DNA of 64,000 nt from Lewinellaceae bacterium (lineage in GTDB: Bacteria; Bacteroidota; Bacteroidia; Chitinophagales; Saprospiraceae): the NCBI GenBank assembly GCA_020636435.1, contig JACJXX010000002.1, positions 3,286,001-3,350,000 on the forward strand, given 5' to 3'. Below, one piece after another: positions 25,181-33,803 of this stretch. Position 1 is the first letter of the stretch, and each line of letters starts with the position of its first letter. The position numbers were made by a program, and so were the translations under genes. The notes beneath the pieces are model-generated. The model worked only from the letters and a program-made list of their open reading frames with translations, was not told the DNA's origin and did not search any database.

Positions 25181-26032
25181 ATGAGCGAAAATATTTTTAT
25201 CACTAAAGCTTCCGGCGAAAAGGCGCCTTTTTCAATAGAAAAGCTCAGGCATTCGCTGAGCCGCGCCGGCGCTGGCGAAAAGGTGATCGACAGTATAGCG
25301 TTGGCGGTACAGCAGATGCTCTATCCGGGGATTAGCACCAAAGAAATATACCAGCGGGCTTTTTCCTTGCTTAAGAAAGCTTCCGCCCACGCTGCCGCCC
25401 GGTACAAACTAAAAAAAGCCATTCTGGAGTTGGGCCCTACTGGGTTTCCTTTTGAAAAATATGTAGGGGAGATATTGAAGTATGAGGGTTACCGGGTGCA
25501 GGTAGGGCAAATGGTACAGGGGCATTGCGTGCAGCATGAGGTGGATGTCATTGCCAAAAAAGACGGCCGGCATTTTATGATCGAATGCAAATTTCACAGC
25601 GATCAGGGGCGGAAGTGCGATGTCAAGATTCCCCTTTACATCCACTCCCGCTTCCAGGACGTAGAGAAAGCCTGGCGGAAACAGCCCGGGCATGATCAAA
25701 AATTCCATCAGGGATGGCTGGTGACCAACACCCGTTTCACAACGGATGCTGTTCAGTACGGGACTTGCGCAGGCTTGAACCTGGTTTCCTGGAATTTCCC
25801 CGGGAAAGATAGTTTGAAGGAACGCATCGGCCGATCCGCCTTGCACCCGCTCACCTGCCTGACTACGTTGTCAAAAAAGGAAAAACAGCTTTTACTCGAC
25901 AAGGGCATAGTACTCTGCAAAGAGCTCTGCCGAAATGAACAATGGTTGGAAGAAATTGGGCTGCCGCCAGCAAGGGCACTAAAAGTACTGGAAGAGGCGA
26001 GGCTTTTATGTAAAACTAAGATTCAATCGTAA
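25181..26032 (+). CDS. ATP-cone fused to PD-(D/E)xK nuclease domain
   Basis: A 283-residue fusion. Residues 1-80 are an ATP-cone (ITKASGEKAPFSIEKLRHSL ... YPGISTKEIYQRAFSLL), the nucleotide-sensing domain known from ribonucleotide reductase and NrdR. Residues about 88-200 have a Mrr-like restriction-nuclease core: FEKYVGEIL, Asp 122 in HEVDVIAKKDG, and Glu 135-Cys-Lys 137 in FMIECKFH. A C-terminal helical part (about 215-283) follows. It would cut nucleic acid under control of ATP/dATP level. Its stop overlaps the start of the beta-CASP gene (TAATG). No methylase partner is present, so ordinary restriction is unlikely. Confidence 0.82.
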   Translation: MSENIFITKASGEKAPFSIEKLRHSLSRAGAGEKVIDSIALAVQQMLYPGISTKEIYQRAFSLLKKASAHAAARYKLKKAILELGPTGFPFEKYVGEILKYEGYRVQVGQMVQGHCVQHEVDVIAKKDGRHFMIECKFHSDQGRKCDVKIPLYIHSRFQDVEKAWRKQPGHDQKFHQGWLVTNTRFTTDAVQYGTCAGLNLVSWNFPGKDSLKERIGRSALHPLTCLTTLSKKEKQLLLDKGIVLCKELCRNEQWLEEIGLPPARALKVLEEARLLCKTKIQS

Positions 26033-27429
26033 TGGACAAAAATATTCAAATTCACTTTCTTGGCGGCGCCGGCACGGTCACCGGTTCCAAATACCTCGTC
26101 GAGGCTTTGGGTAAAAAGATCATGGTGGACTGCGGCTTATTCCAGGGCTTAAAAAAGCTGCGCCAATTGAACTGGGATTACCCCCCTGTTGACGTTGCCT
26201 CTATTGACGCTGTTTTGCTCACTCATGCCCACCTCGACCATACGGGCTACCTGCCGAGATTGGTCAAATCCGGCTTTAAGGGTAAGATATATGGTACCGC
26301 TCCGACCCTCGATATCGCAGAAATCATTCTGCGGGACAGTGCAAAAATTCAGGAAGAAGAAGCAGCTCAAGCAAATGAAAAAGGATACACAAAGCACAGC
26401 CCTGCAAAGCCGCTTTACGATTTAAAAGACGTCGACCGGACGCTGATCCGCTTTGAGGAAGTTCCTCTCAATCAATGGTTGCCGCTATCAGAGGACATAA
26501 CTGTGAGATTTCAATATGTTGGCCACATCCTGGGCGCCACCTTCATCGAAATGGATGCTGGCAACACACGGTTGGCCTTTTCCGGCGATGTCGGGCGGGA
26601 GCAGGACTATTTGTTGTATCCACCCAAAAGGCCCGAACGGGCTGACCTGTTGTTCATCGAGAGCACCTATGGCGGCCGCCTTCATCCGCAAGGAAACATC
26701 GAGGAGGAGTTGCTTCAAATTATACAGGAAACTTATCAGGAAGGAGGAACCCTCCTCATTCCCAGCTTCGCTGTCGAGCGTACGCAAACCCTCATGTACC
26801 TGCTTTGGCAACTCCGGAAGAAAGGGCTTATGCCCAAAATGCCTGTTTACATGGACAGCCCAATGGGCGCCAATGTCTTGCAGGTGTTTCATCGCTTCGT
26901 TGATTGGCACAAACTGCCCGAAGAGGATTGTAACAATATGTGTGAATATATCCGGACGGTTTCCAGTTTTAGGGAAACCTGGGAGGTAATTGATGACAAG
27001 AGGCCCAAAATCGTCATCGCCGGAAGCGGTATGGTAACTGGCGGCAGGGTACTCACTTATCTCACTAAATACCTTGAAAGGCCGGAAACCCGGGTGTTGC
27101 TGGTAGGTTACCAGGCAGTGGGCACCCGGGGCCGGCAATTGCAGGAGGGAGTTCACGAAGTGAAGATTTACGGGCAATATTATCCAGTAAAAGCTAAAAT
27201 CGTGACGCTACAAGGATTATCCGCCCATGCTGACCAACGGGAGTTGCTGAATTGGCTCGGCGGCATAAAAAACAAGCCGGAAAAGGTTTTCATCGTACAT
27301 GGCGAGGCGCTTGCCGCCGACGTATTAAGAGTAAAAATCAAAGACGAATTTGGCTGGGAGTGCATCATGCCGGATTTGTATTCCATTGAAACCATTGAGC
27401 TGAAAAAAACAAAAGCCAAGAGTAAATAA
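26032..27429 (+). CDS. MBL-fold beta-CASP ribonuclease-like protein
   Basis: A 465-residue metallo-beta-lactamase-fold protein with the CPSF/beta-CASP layout used for RNA processing. Zinc motif HAHLDH at residues 65-70; GHILGA and SGDVGRE further on; beta-CASP segment with IVIAGSGMVTGGR; RGRQL; C-terminal LSAHADQRELLNWL and IVHGEA. All metal ligands seem intact. RNase activity is the known role of the family in archaea and many bacteria (alternative: DNA repair, as in some members). It overlaps both neighbours by one base (TAATG at each end), giving tight coupling with the nuclease fusion and with acetate kinase. Confidence 0.88.
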   Translation: MDKNIQIHFLGGAGTVTGSKYLVEALGKKIMVDCGLFQGLKKLRQLNWDYPPVDVASIDAVLLTHAHLDHTGYLPRLVKSGFKGKIYGTAPTLDIAEIILRDSAKIQEEEAAQANEKGYTKHSPAKPLYDLKDVDRTLIRFEEVPLNQWLPLSEDITVRFQYVGHILGATFIEMDAGNTRLAFSGDVGREQDYLLYPPKRPERADLLFIESTYGGRLHPQGNIEEELLQIIQETYQEGGTLLIPSFAVERTQTLMYLLWQLRKKGLMPKMPVYMDSPMGANVLQVFHRFVDWHKLPEEDCNNMCEYIRTVSSFRETWEVIDDKRPKIVIAGSGMVTGGRVLTYLTKYLERPETRVLLVGYQAVGTRGRQLQEGVHEVKIYGQYYPVKAKIVTLQGLSAHADQRELLNWLGGIKNKPEKVFIVHGEALAADVLRVKIKDEFGWECIMPDLYSIETIELKKTKAKSK

Positions 27430-28625
27430 TGAGCCGGAAAAATTCAAACATTTTAACGATCAATGGTGGTTCTTCCAGCCTTAAATTCGCTATGTATGAA
27501 ATGGCTGAAAACCCGAAGTTGAAATTTTTCGGCAATATAAATCGTATTGGGTTGGATAATCCGGCATTCACGGTTACGAGCCATAACAACAACAAAAAGA
27601 AAGGCTTCCAGATAGATGCATCTGATTTTCAAAAAACTGTCGCCTTTTTAATTGAATGGCTGGAAAAGCAACCAGGTTTCGATCAGGTTAAATGTATTGG
27701 CCATCGCATTGTTCACGGGATGAACCATACACAGGCGGAAATAATAGACGAGTATTTGCTACAGGAATTGAAACGAATCAGTGAGTATAGCCCGGATCAT
27801 CTTCCTGTTGAAATTGAAATTATTCGAGTATTCAAAAAGCAATGTCCCGGCTTATTGCAGGTTGCCTGTTTTGATACTGCCTTCCATGCTACATTGCCTC
27901 GCATTGCAAAAATGCTGCCTATACCAAGGCGCTTTGATCAAGCTGGCATTCAGCGGTATGGTTTTCACGGCTTATCCTATGCTTATCTAATGGAAGAACT
28001 TGAAAAAATAGCAGGAGCTGATGAAGCTAATGGACGGATCATTCTGGCCCATTTGGGAAATGGGGCCAGCTTAACCGCTGTGAAAGAAGGTAAAAGCATA
28101 GATACCAGCATGGGATTTACACCGGCAGGCGGATTTATGATGGGCACGAGGTGCGGAGATTTAGATCCTGGAGTTGCCTGGTTTATGATGAAAAGCGAAG
28201 GAATGAAAGCAAAACAGTTTAACCATTTAATCAATCATGAAGCTGGTTTATTAGGGGTTTCTGAAATAAGCTCCGACATGCAGGACTTGCTGCAACAGGA
28301 AAGCTCAGATGAGAAGGCTGCCGAAGCAGTGGCTTTATTTTGTTATCAGGTAAAAAAATGGATCGGGGCATTTACCGCCGTATCGGGCGGCCTTGACACA
28401 TTGGTGTTTTCAGGCGGTATCGGTGAAAATGCCCCAGTAATCCGCTCTCGGATTTGTGAAAACCTTCACTATGCAGGCATTGAATTGGATGAAGAACAAA
28501 ACCGTAAAAATGCAACTCAAATTTCAACTGTTGACAGCACTGTAAAAGTTAGGGTAATTCCTACCAATGAGGAATTGATGATCGCAAAAAGCACGATGCG
28601 TTTGTATATCGAATCTGAAAATTAA
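27429..28625 (+). CDS. ackA: Acetate kinase
   Basis: A 398-residue enzyme making ATP from acetyl phosphate and ADP (reversible). Family landmarks: NGGSSSLKFAMYE at the N-terminus, HRIVHGM, CFDTAFHATLP, RYGFHGLSY, LAHLGNGASLTA and FSGGIGENAPVIR. ATG 27429 overlaps the stop of the beta-CASP gene by one base. The phosphoketolase gene follows 4 bases downstream and supplies acetyl phosphate, so the pair forms the ATP-yielding end of a phosphoketolase pathway. No phosphotransacetylase gene lies in the window. Confidence 0.95.
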   Translation: MSRKNSNILTINGGSSSLKFAMYEMAENPKLKFFGNINRIGLDNPAFTVTSHNNNKKKGFQIDASDFQKTVAFLIEWLEKQPGFDQVKCIGHRIVHGMNHTQAEIIDEYLLQELKRISEYSPDHLPVEIEIIRVFKKQCPGLLQVACFDTAFHATLPRIAKMLPIPRRFDQAGIQRYGFHGLSYAYLMEELEKIAGADEANGRIILAHLGNGASLTAVKEGKSIDTSMGFTPAGGFMMGTRCGDLDPGVAWFMMKSEGMKAKQFNHLINHEAGLLGVSEISSDMQDLLQQESSDEKAAEAVALFCYQVKKWIGAFTAVSGGLDTLVFSGGIGENAPVIRSRICENLHYAGIELDEEQNRKNATQISTVDSTVKVRVIPTNEELMIAKSTMRLYIESEN

Positions 28626-28629
28626 AATA

Positions 28630-31014
28630 ATGAAAATACAAAACACTGAAACAGGGCAAGAGCAGTTATCCCAGGAACTTTTAAATAAAATGAATGCGTA
28701 TTGGCGGGCTGCCAATTACCTTTCAGTGGGCCAGATTTATTTGCGGGCCAATCCGTTGATGAGAGAGCCCCTCAAACTGGAACATATTAAACCCATGTTA
28801 TTGGGACATTGGGGCACTACGCCCGGCCAAAACTTTATTTATGTACACCTGAACCGCATCATAAAAAAATATGGCCTGAACATGATCTACATTTCAGGCC
28901 CCGGCCACGGCGGGACGGCGCTCGTGGGCAATACTTACCTTGAAGGAACTTATAGTGAAGTTTATCCAAACATCAGCCAGGATGAAGAAGGGCTAAAAAA
29001 CCTGTTTGCCCAATTTTCCTTTCCGGGTGGAATCCCCAGCCATGTTTCCCCGGAATGTCCAGGCTCTATACACGAAGGCGGTGAATTGGGATATTCACTC
29101 AGTCATGCTTTCGGGGCTGCTTTCGATAATCCGGATTTAATTGTCTCGTGCGTGGTGGGCGACGGAGAAGCGGAAACAGCTCCTTTGGCCACCGCCTGGC
29201 ATTCCAACAAATTCCTTAACCCGGTAACGGACGGTGTGGTGCTTCCTATTCTGCATCTCAACGGATATAAGATTGCCAATCCAACTATTTTTGCCCGAAT
29301 TGGAAATGAAGAACTGGAGCAACTTTTTTTAGGATATGGATGGAAACCCTACTTAATTGAAGGTGATGACCCTATGCAACTGCACCAAAAGATGGCGCAG
29401 TTGTTGGATAAAGTAATTGAAGAAATAAAAGCGATAAAAGCAAATGCAACCCAGAATAAAAATACAGAACGGCCTCACTGGCCCATGGTTATTTTTAAAT
29501 CCCCCAAGGGGTGGACGGGCCCAAAATTCATAAATGGCTTGCCGGTAGAAGGCCATTTCCGGTCTCATCAGGTTCCTTTGTCTGATCCCATAAATAATCC
29601 GGAACAACTCAAGCAACTTGAAGAATGGTTTAAAAGCTATAAACCCGAAGAGATTTTTGATGAACAGGGGCGTTTTTTATCTGAATTAGCTGATCTGGCC
29701 CCTGAAGGGGAGCAGCGAATGGGAGCCAATCCACATGCCAACGGGGGCGTTTTGCTTAAAAGCCTTCGCATACCCGACTTTCGGGATTACGGAATAGATA
29801 TACCAGTGCGGGGAGAGGTGGGGCCAGGCGATACCCGCATTTTGGGGGAATTTATTCGGGATATAATCAAATTGAATCAAGAACAACGGAATTTCAGGAT
29901 TTTTGGCCCCGATGAAACCCTTTCCAACCGTTTAAATTCAGTTTTTGAAGCCACCAACCGGCAATGGGAAGCACAAACTATTGAAACTGACGAATTTCTT
30001 AAAAAAGACGGGCGTGTAGTGGAGATGCTAAGCGAGCATCAATGCGAAGGCTGGCTGGAAGGCTACTTGTTAACAGGAAGACATGGCTTGTTTAATTGCT
30101 ACGAAGCTTTTATTCACATTATTGATTCCATGTTCAACCAACATGCCAAGTGGTTAAAGGTAACTGCAAATCTTCCCTGGCGTAGAAAAATTTCTTCCCT
30201 GAATATTCTTTTAGCCTCGCATGTATGGCGGCAGGATCACAATGGATTTACGCATCAGGATCCGGGGTTTATTGACCATGTAGTCAATAAGAAGGCTGAA
30301 ATAGTTCGTGTTTACCTGCCACCCGATGCCAACTGCCTTTTATCGGTAATGGACCACTGTTTGCGTAGCAGGCATTATGTAAATGTCGTGGTAGCCGGCA
30401 AACATCCTGCACCACAATGGCTGCCTATGGAAGAAGCCGTTATTCACTCTACCAAGGGAATAGGAATTTGGACCTGGGCAAGCAATGATCAGGGTACGGA
30501 ACCCGACGTGGTAATGGCTTGTGCGGGAGATGTGCCTACCCTTGAAACCCTGGCTGCAGTATCCATACTGCGCGAAAAATTGCCCAGCCTGAAAATTCGG
30601 GTAGTGAATGTGGTTGATTTGATGAAGTTACAAACGGAGACAGCGCATCCGCATGGATTAAAGGATGCTGATTTTGATATGTTATTCACTAAAAACAAAC
30701 CCGTCATTTTTGCTTTTCATGGGTATCCGTGGCTTATCCACCGACTCACCTATAATCGTACCAATCATGTCAACCTTCATGTACGGGGATACAAGGAAGA
30801 AGGTACGATTACCACTGCTTTTGACATGACGGTCTTGAACGATATGGATCGTTTTCACTTAGTGCAGGATGTTCTGGACAGATTGCCGCAGTTAGGCGAT
30901 GAAGTAGCTTACCTAAAACAGGAAATGCAAGACAAATTGGTGGAGCACAAATATTATATCAGGAAAAATGGCATGGATATGCCGGAGATAAGAAATTGGA
31001 AGTGGAAAGCTTAG
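28630..31014 (+). CDS. xfp: Phosphoketolase (xylulose-5-P/fructose-6-P)
   Basis: A 794-residue thiamine-diphosphate enzyme that splits xylulose-5-phosphate (and usually fructose-6-phosphate) with phosphate into acetyl phosphate plus glyceraldehyde-3-phosphate (or erythrose-4-phosphate). Landmarks: YISGPGHGGTALVGNTYLEG, SFPGGIPSHVSPECPGS, the diphosphate site VVGDGEAETAPLATAWHSN, and the C-terminal VVAGKHPAPQWLP. Length is normal. It follows ackA by 4 bases, in the usual Xfp-Ack operon order reversed. Its other product would feed the type II GAPDH at 22713. Confidence 0.96.
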   Translation: MKIQNTETGQEQLSQELLNKMNAYWRAANYLSVGQIYLRANPLMREPLKLEHIKPMLLGHWGTTPGQNFIYVHLNRIIKKYGLNMIYISGPGHGGTALVGNTYLEGTYSEVYPNISQDEEGLKNLFAQFSFPGGIPSHVSPECPGSIHEGGELGYSLSHAFGAAFDNPDLIVSCVVGDGEAETAPLATAWHSNKFLNPVTDGVVLPILHLNGYKIANPTIFARIGNEELEQLFLGYGWKPYLIEGDDPMQLHQKMAQLLDKVIEEIKAIKANATQNKNTERPHWPMVIFKSPKGWTGPKFINGLPVEGHFRSHQVPLSDPINNPEQLKQLEEWFKSYKPEEIFDEQGRFLSELADLAPEGEQRMGANPHANGGVLLKSLRIPDFRDYGIDIPVRGEVGPGDTRILGEFIRDIIKLNQEQRNFRIFGPDETLSNRLNSVFEATNRQWEAQTIETDEFLKKDGRVVEMLSEHQCEGWLEGYLLTGRHGLFNCYEAFIHIIDSMFNQHAKWLKVTANLPWRRKISSLNILLASHVWRQDHNGFTHQDPGFIDHVVNKKAEIVRVYLPPDANCLLSVMDHCLRSRHYVNVVVAGKHPAPQWLPMEEAVIHSTKGIGIWTWASNDQGTEPDVVMACAGDVPTLETLAAVSILREKLPSLKIRVVNVVDLMKLQTETAHPHGLKDADFDMLFTKNKPVIFAFHGYPWLIHRLTYNRTNHVNLHVRGYKEEGTITTAFDMTVLNDMDRFHLVQDVLDRLPQLGDEVAYLKQEMQDKLVEHKYYIRKNGMDMPEIRNWKWKA

Positions 31015-31021
31015 TGCAGCC

Positions 31022-31156
31022 GGAACGAAGTTCCAGGGCAGTTGCTGGTTGTTAGTTAGGGTGCCCGGCATTGCCGTAAAACGCTGGTTATTAACTAACA
31101 ACCAACAACCGCTCGTTAGCTCCAGCGGTGGAATAACTGCCCTGGAACTTTGTTCC
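31022..31156. repeat. Nested inverted-repeat element after phosphoketolase
   Basis: A 135-base element with outer 22-base inverted repeats (31022-31043 and 31135-31156, one mismatch; core TTCCAGGGCAGTT) and inner 12-base repeats (TAACTAACAACC at 31092-31103 and its complement at 31048-31059). It can fold into one long hairpin. It lies between two genes of the same direction, so it may be a nonautonomous mobile element or a transcript-end structure. GTTGTTAG/CAACAACC tracts also occur at 3910-4117. Confidence 0.55.
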
Positions 31157-31209
31157 AAGGGCACTAGTGCCTCGGGCACCAACAGTTTGACGAATAAAAT
31201 AAAACGTAC

Positions 31210-32349
31210 ATGAATATGCAACGAATACAAAATTTGCTCAAATCTGCGGATATCCGAATCAACGGCAGCCGGCCCTGGGATATCCAGGTATTAGACAAAC
31301 GTCTGTATAACAGAATAAAACGGCACGGTTCAATGGGGCTGGGAGAAGCATACATGGAGGGCTGGTGGGAAGCGGCCGCTCTTGACCGCTTTTTCCACCG
31401 CATTTTGAGGACCGGCCTTGAAAAAAAATATGCAATAACTCTGCGAGCCATGCTGGAATACCTGGGGGCTGCGTTGGCTAACCTGCAAAACCAAACGAGG
31501 GTTCACGGCAACATCAAGCACCATTACGATATCGGCAATGATTTGTACAAGGCTATGCTGGACAAGCGCATGGTTTATACCTGCGCCTACTGGGATGAAA
31601 CCCGTAGCTTGGATGAAGCACAAGAGGTTAAACTTGAAATGGTATGCCGAAAACTGGGCCTTCAGCAGGGTCAAAGGATATTGGACATCGGTTGCGGCTG
31701 GGGGAGTTTTGCCAGATACGCTGCGGAAAACTATGGAGCTAACGTAGTGGGTATCACCATCTCCAAAGAGCAGGTGGAATTGGGCAGGCGTTTATGTAGA
31801 GGGCTTCCTGTTGAGATAAGGTTCCAGGATTACAGGGATTTGAATGAAAAGTTCGACCATGTAGTCTCTCTTGGGATGTTCGAGCATGTCGGGTACAAAA
31901 ACTACAAAACGTATATGGAAACGGTAGCCTCCTCCCTTTCGGACAATGGTGTTTTCCTGTTGCAAACCATTGGCAGCAATATTTCGGTACATATCACCGA
32001 CACCTGGATTAACAAATACATATTTCCCAATTCCATGCTGCCTTCTATCAAACAGATTGGACAGTCTATAGAAAGACTATTTGTTATGGAAGACTGGCAC
32101 AACTTCGGGACGCATTACGATAAAACGCTGATGGCGTGGTTCCAAAATTTTGACAGCAACTGGAACTCGCTCAAAAGTAATTACACCGACCGCTTTTACA
32201 GGATGTGGAAGTATTACCTGCTTTCCTGTGCCGGCGCTTTCCGCTCAAGAAAAACTCAGTTATGGCAGATAGCGCTAAGTAAGAACGGACTTATGGATGG
32301 ATTTAATGCCACCCCCTATCGGGCAAAGTCACAAAGGACATTTATTTAA
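31210..32349 (+). CDS. cfa: Cyclopropane-fatty-acyl-phospholipid synthase
   Basis: A 379-residue SAM-dependent enzyme that adds a methylene bridge to double bonds of membrane lipid chains. N-terminal lipid-binding helical part (SMGLGEAYMEGWWE), then HYDIGNDLYKAMLD, SAM motif ILDIGCGWGSFARYAA (about residue 160), SLGMFEHVGYKNY, and a conserved C-terminal FQNFDSNW ... RMWKYYLLSCAGAFRSR. Length equals E. coli Cfa. It begins a run with a LolA-like protein and an ABC exporter, consistent with envelope adaptation. Cyclopropane lipids usually accompany acid, low-oxygen or starvation stress. Confidence 0.95.
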   Translation: MNMQRIQNLLKSADIRINGSRPWDIQVLDKRLYNRIKRHGSMGLGEAYMEGWWEAAALDRFFHRILRTGLEKKYAITLRAMLEYLGAALANLQNQTRVHGNIKHHYDIGNDLYKAMLDKRMVYTCAYWDETRSLDEAQEVKLEMVCRKLGLQQGQRILDIGCGWGSFARYAAENYGANVVGITISKEQVELGRRLCRGLPVEIRFQDYRDLNEKFDHVVSLGMFEHVGYKNYKTYMETVASSLSDNGVFLLQTIGSNISVHITDTWINKYIFPNSMLPSIKQIGQSIERLFVMEDWHNFGTHYDKTLMAWFQNFDSNWNSLKSNYTDRFYRMWKYYLLSCAGAFRSRKTQLWQIALSKNGLMDGFNATPYRAKSQRTFI

Positions 32350-32425
32350 ACACATAACCAGAACTTGGCCTTTCCAGATTATAGGCCAGAACTGAAAATG
32401 AGTTCAAATATTAAAAATTCACATC

Positions 32426-32995
32426 ATGAAAAAGCTATTTGTCATTTCAACCATCCTGCTGTTGAGCGGAATGATTTTTCCTGCCTATTCCCAGGAAAGC
32501 GGCATTTACCTGAATGCTGAAGATTTTACTATCAGTACATTAACACACAGTATTGACTGCGCCAAGTCAAATCACAAGATCATTGCCCCCGGGAAAAAAC
32601 CAATGGTTAAAGTCGTTCACGAAGGCCAGAAGGCCAAATACAAAAAATCCGACATTTTCGGATACCGGGACTGTGAAGGAAAGGACTACCGTTTCTTTGA
32701 CGGGCAAAACTACCAGGTCAATGAAGTGGGAGCCCTTCTCATCTACCAGCAGGGGAAGAGTAGGGCTCCGATTGGCGAAGATGTGGGAGCCGTTGCCAAA
32801 TTCTTTTTCAGCAAAGGCCCTGATGAGGAAGTCCTCCCCCTGACTTTAATGAGCCTGAAAGAAGCCTTTCCGGAAAACCACCCCTTCCACGATGCGCTCG
32901 ATGCATACTTCAGCGGCAATACGCCAGTATCTACCTACGATAACTTTCACAAAACTTATAAGGTGAACCGGATACTAGAAGAAAACCTCCATTGA
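32426..32995 (+). CDS. Exported protein of unknown function
   Basis: A 189-residue protein with a signal peptide (MKKLFVISTILLLSGMIFPA, cleavage near YSQE). The mature part has no recognised domain; it contains ESGIYLNAEDF, two Cys (IDCAK and YRDCEG) that could form a disulfide, and KKSDIFGYRDCEGKDYRFFD, which looks like a beta-rich fold. Located between cfa and the LolA-like gene, so it is probably periplasmic or outer-membrane associated and part of the same envelope operon. I cannot name it. Confidence 0.65.
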   Translation: MKKLFVISTILLLSGMIFPAYSQESGIYLNAEDFTISTLTHSIDCAKSNHKIIAPGKKPMVKVVHEGQKAKYKKSDIFGYRDCEGKDYRFFDGQNYQVNEVGALLIYQQGKSRAPIGEDVGAVAKFFFSKGPDEEVLPLTLMSLKEAFPENHPFHDALDAYFSGNTPVSTYDNFHKTYKVNRILEENLH

Positions 32996-33043
32996 TAAAA
33001 GGCATTGAGGCCGAATTGTGAACAGAACCTAAATTTCTTTAAC

Positions 33044-33802
33044 ATGAGACAAAATATCTTTGTGGCCGCCCTCGCCCTCTTATGCGGACTGCCTTTAAGT
33101 ATGCCCCTCGCCGCGCAAAATGCAAAAGATATTATCGAAAAGGCCGATGAGAAACGTATGGGCCAAACCAGCCGAAGCACGATGTCACTAGCCGTCATCC
33201 GCCCTAACTGGCAGCGGGAGATAAGCCTCAACGTATGGACCAAGGGGAATGAATATTTACTGATCCTCATTACCGAACCAGCCCGGGATAAAGGCACCGC
33301 ATTTATGAAAAGAGGAAAGGAATTCTGGAACTGGGTGCCCCGCATTGAACGGATCGTGAAGTTGCCTCCATCGGCAATGGCCCAGGCCTGGATGGGGTCT
33401 GATTTCAGCAATGATGACCTGGTGAAAATGTCATCCATGGTGGAAGATTACAACCACCGCCTGCTGGCTGAAGAACCCGTAAACGGGAGGGCCGCCTACA
33501 AGATTGAGATGGCGCCCAAAGAAGAGGCCGCCGTGGTTTGGGGAAAAGTCATCACATGGGTCGACAAGGCGGAGTGGCTCTTTTTGAAAACCGAATACTA
33601 CGATGAAGACGGCGAACTGATCAACACCATAATCGGCAAAGATATCAAAACGATGGGCGGGCGAACCGTCACCTCCAGGCTCGAGATTCAACCTGCCGAT
33701 GAGGCTGAAAATAAAACGATCCTGGTTTACAAGGACCTGAAATTTGATGAGCCTATAACTGACAATTTCTTTTCTCTGCAAAACATGAAAAGAATCAAAT
33801 GA
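33044..33802 (+). CDS. LolA-like outer-membrane lipoprotein-sorting protein
   Basis: A 252-residue periplasmic protein. ATG 33044 (MRQNIFVAALALLCGL) gives a signal peptide ending near LAAQN; the longer upstream frame adds unlikely sequence. Mature part follows the LolA-like DUF family: AKDIIEKADEKRMGQTS, DKGTAFMKRGKEFWNWVP, VKMSSMVEDYNHRL, and a hydrophobic half-barrel C-terminus (TSRLEIQP ... FSLQNMKRIK). It is the usual partner of two FtsX-type permeases and an ATPase, which follow at 1, 6 and 10-base spacing. Likely role is moving a lipid or lipoprotein across the periplasm; substrate unknown. Confidence 0.85.
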   Translation: MRQNIFVAALALLCGLPLSMPLAAQNAKDIIEKADEKRMGQTSRSTMSLAVIRPNWQREISLNVWTKGNEYLLILITEPARDKGTAFMKRGKEFWNWVPRIERIVKLPPSAMAQAWMGSDFSNDDLVKMSSMVEDYNHRLLAEEPVNGRAAYKIEMAPKEEAAVVWGKVITWVDKAEWLFLKTEYYDEDGELINTIIGKDIKTMGGRTVTSRLEIQPADEAENKTILVYKDLKFDEPITDNFFSLQNMKRIK

Positions 33803-33803
33803 T

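Noticed and set aside
25116..25184. 22-codon frame linking two genes by TAATG and ATGA
   Set aside because: Low-complexity Ser/Ala/Gly translation with no features; likely chance.
25181..26032. Restriction-modification system
   Set aside because: The nuclease has an ATP-cone and no methylase or specificity subunit nearby; coupling is to an RNase-like and a kinase gene.
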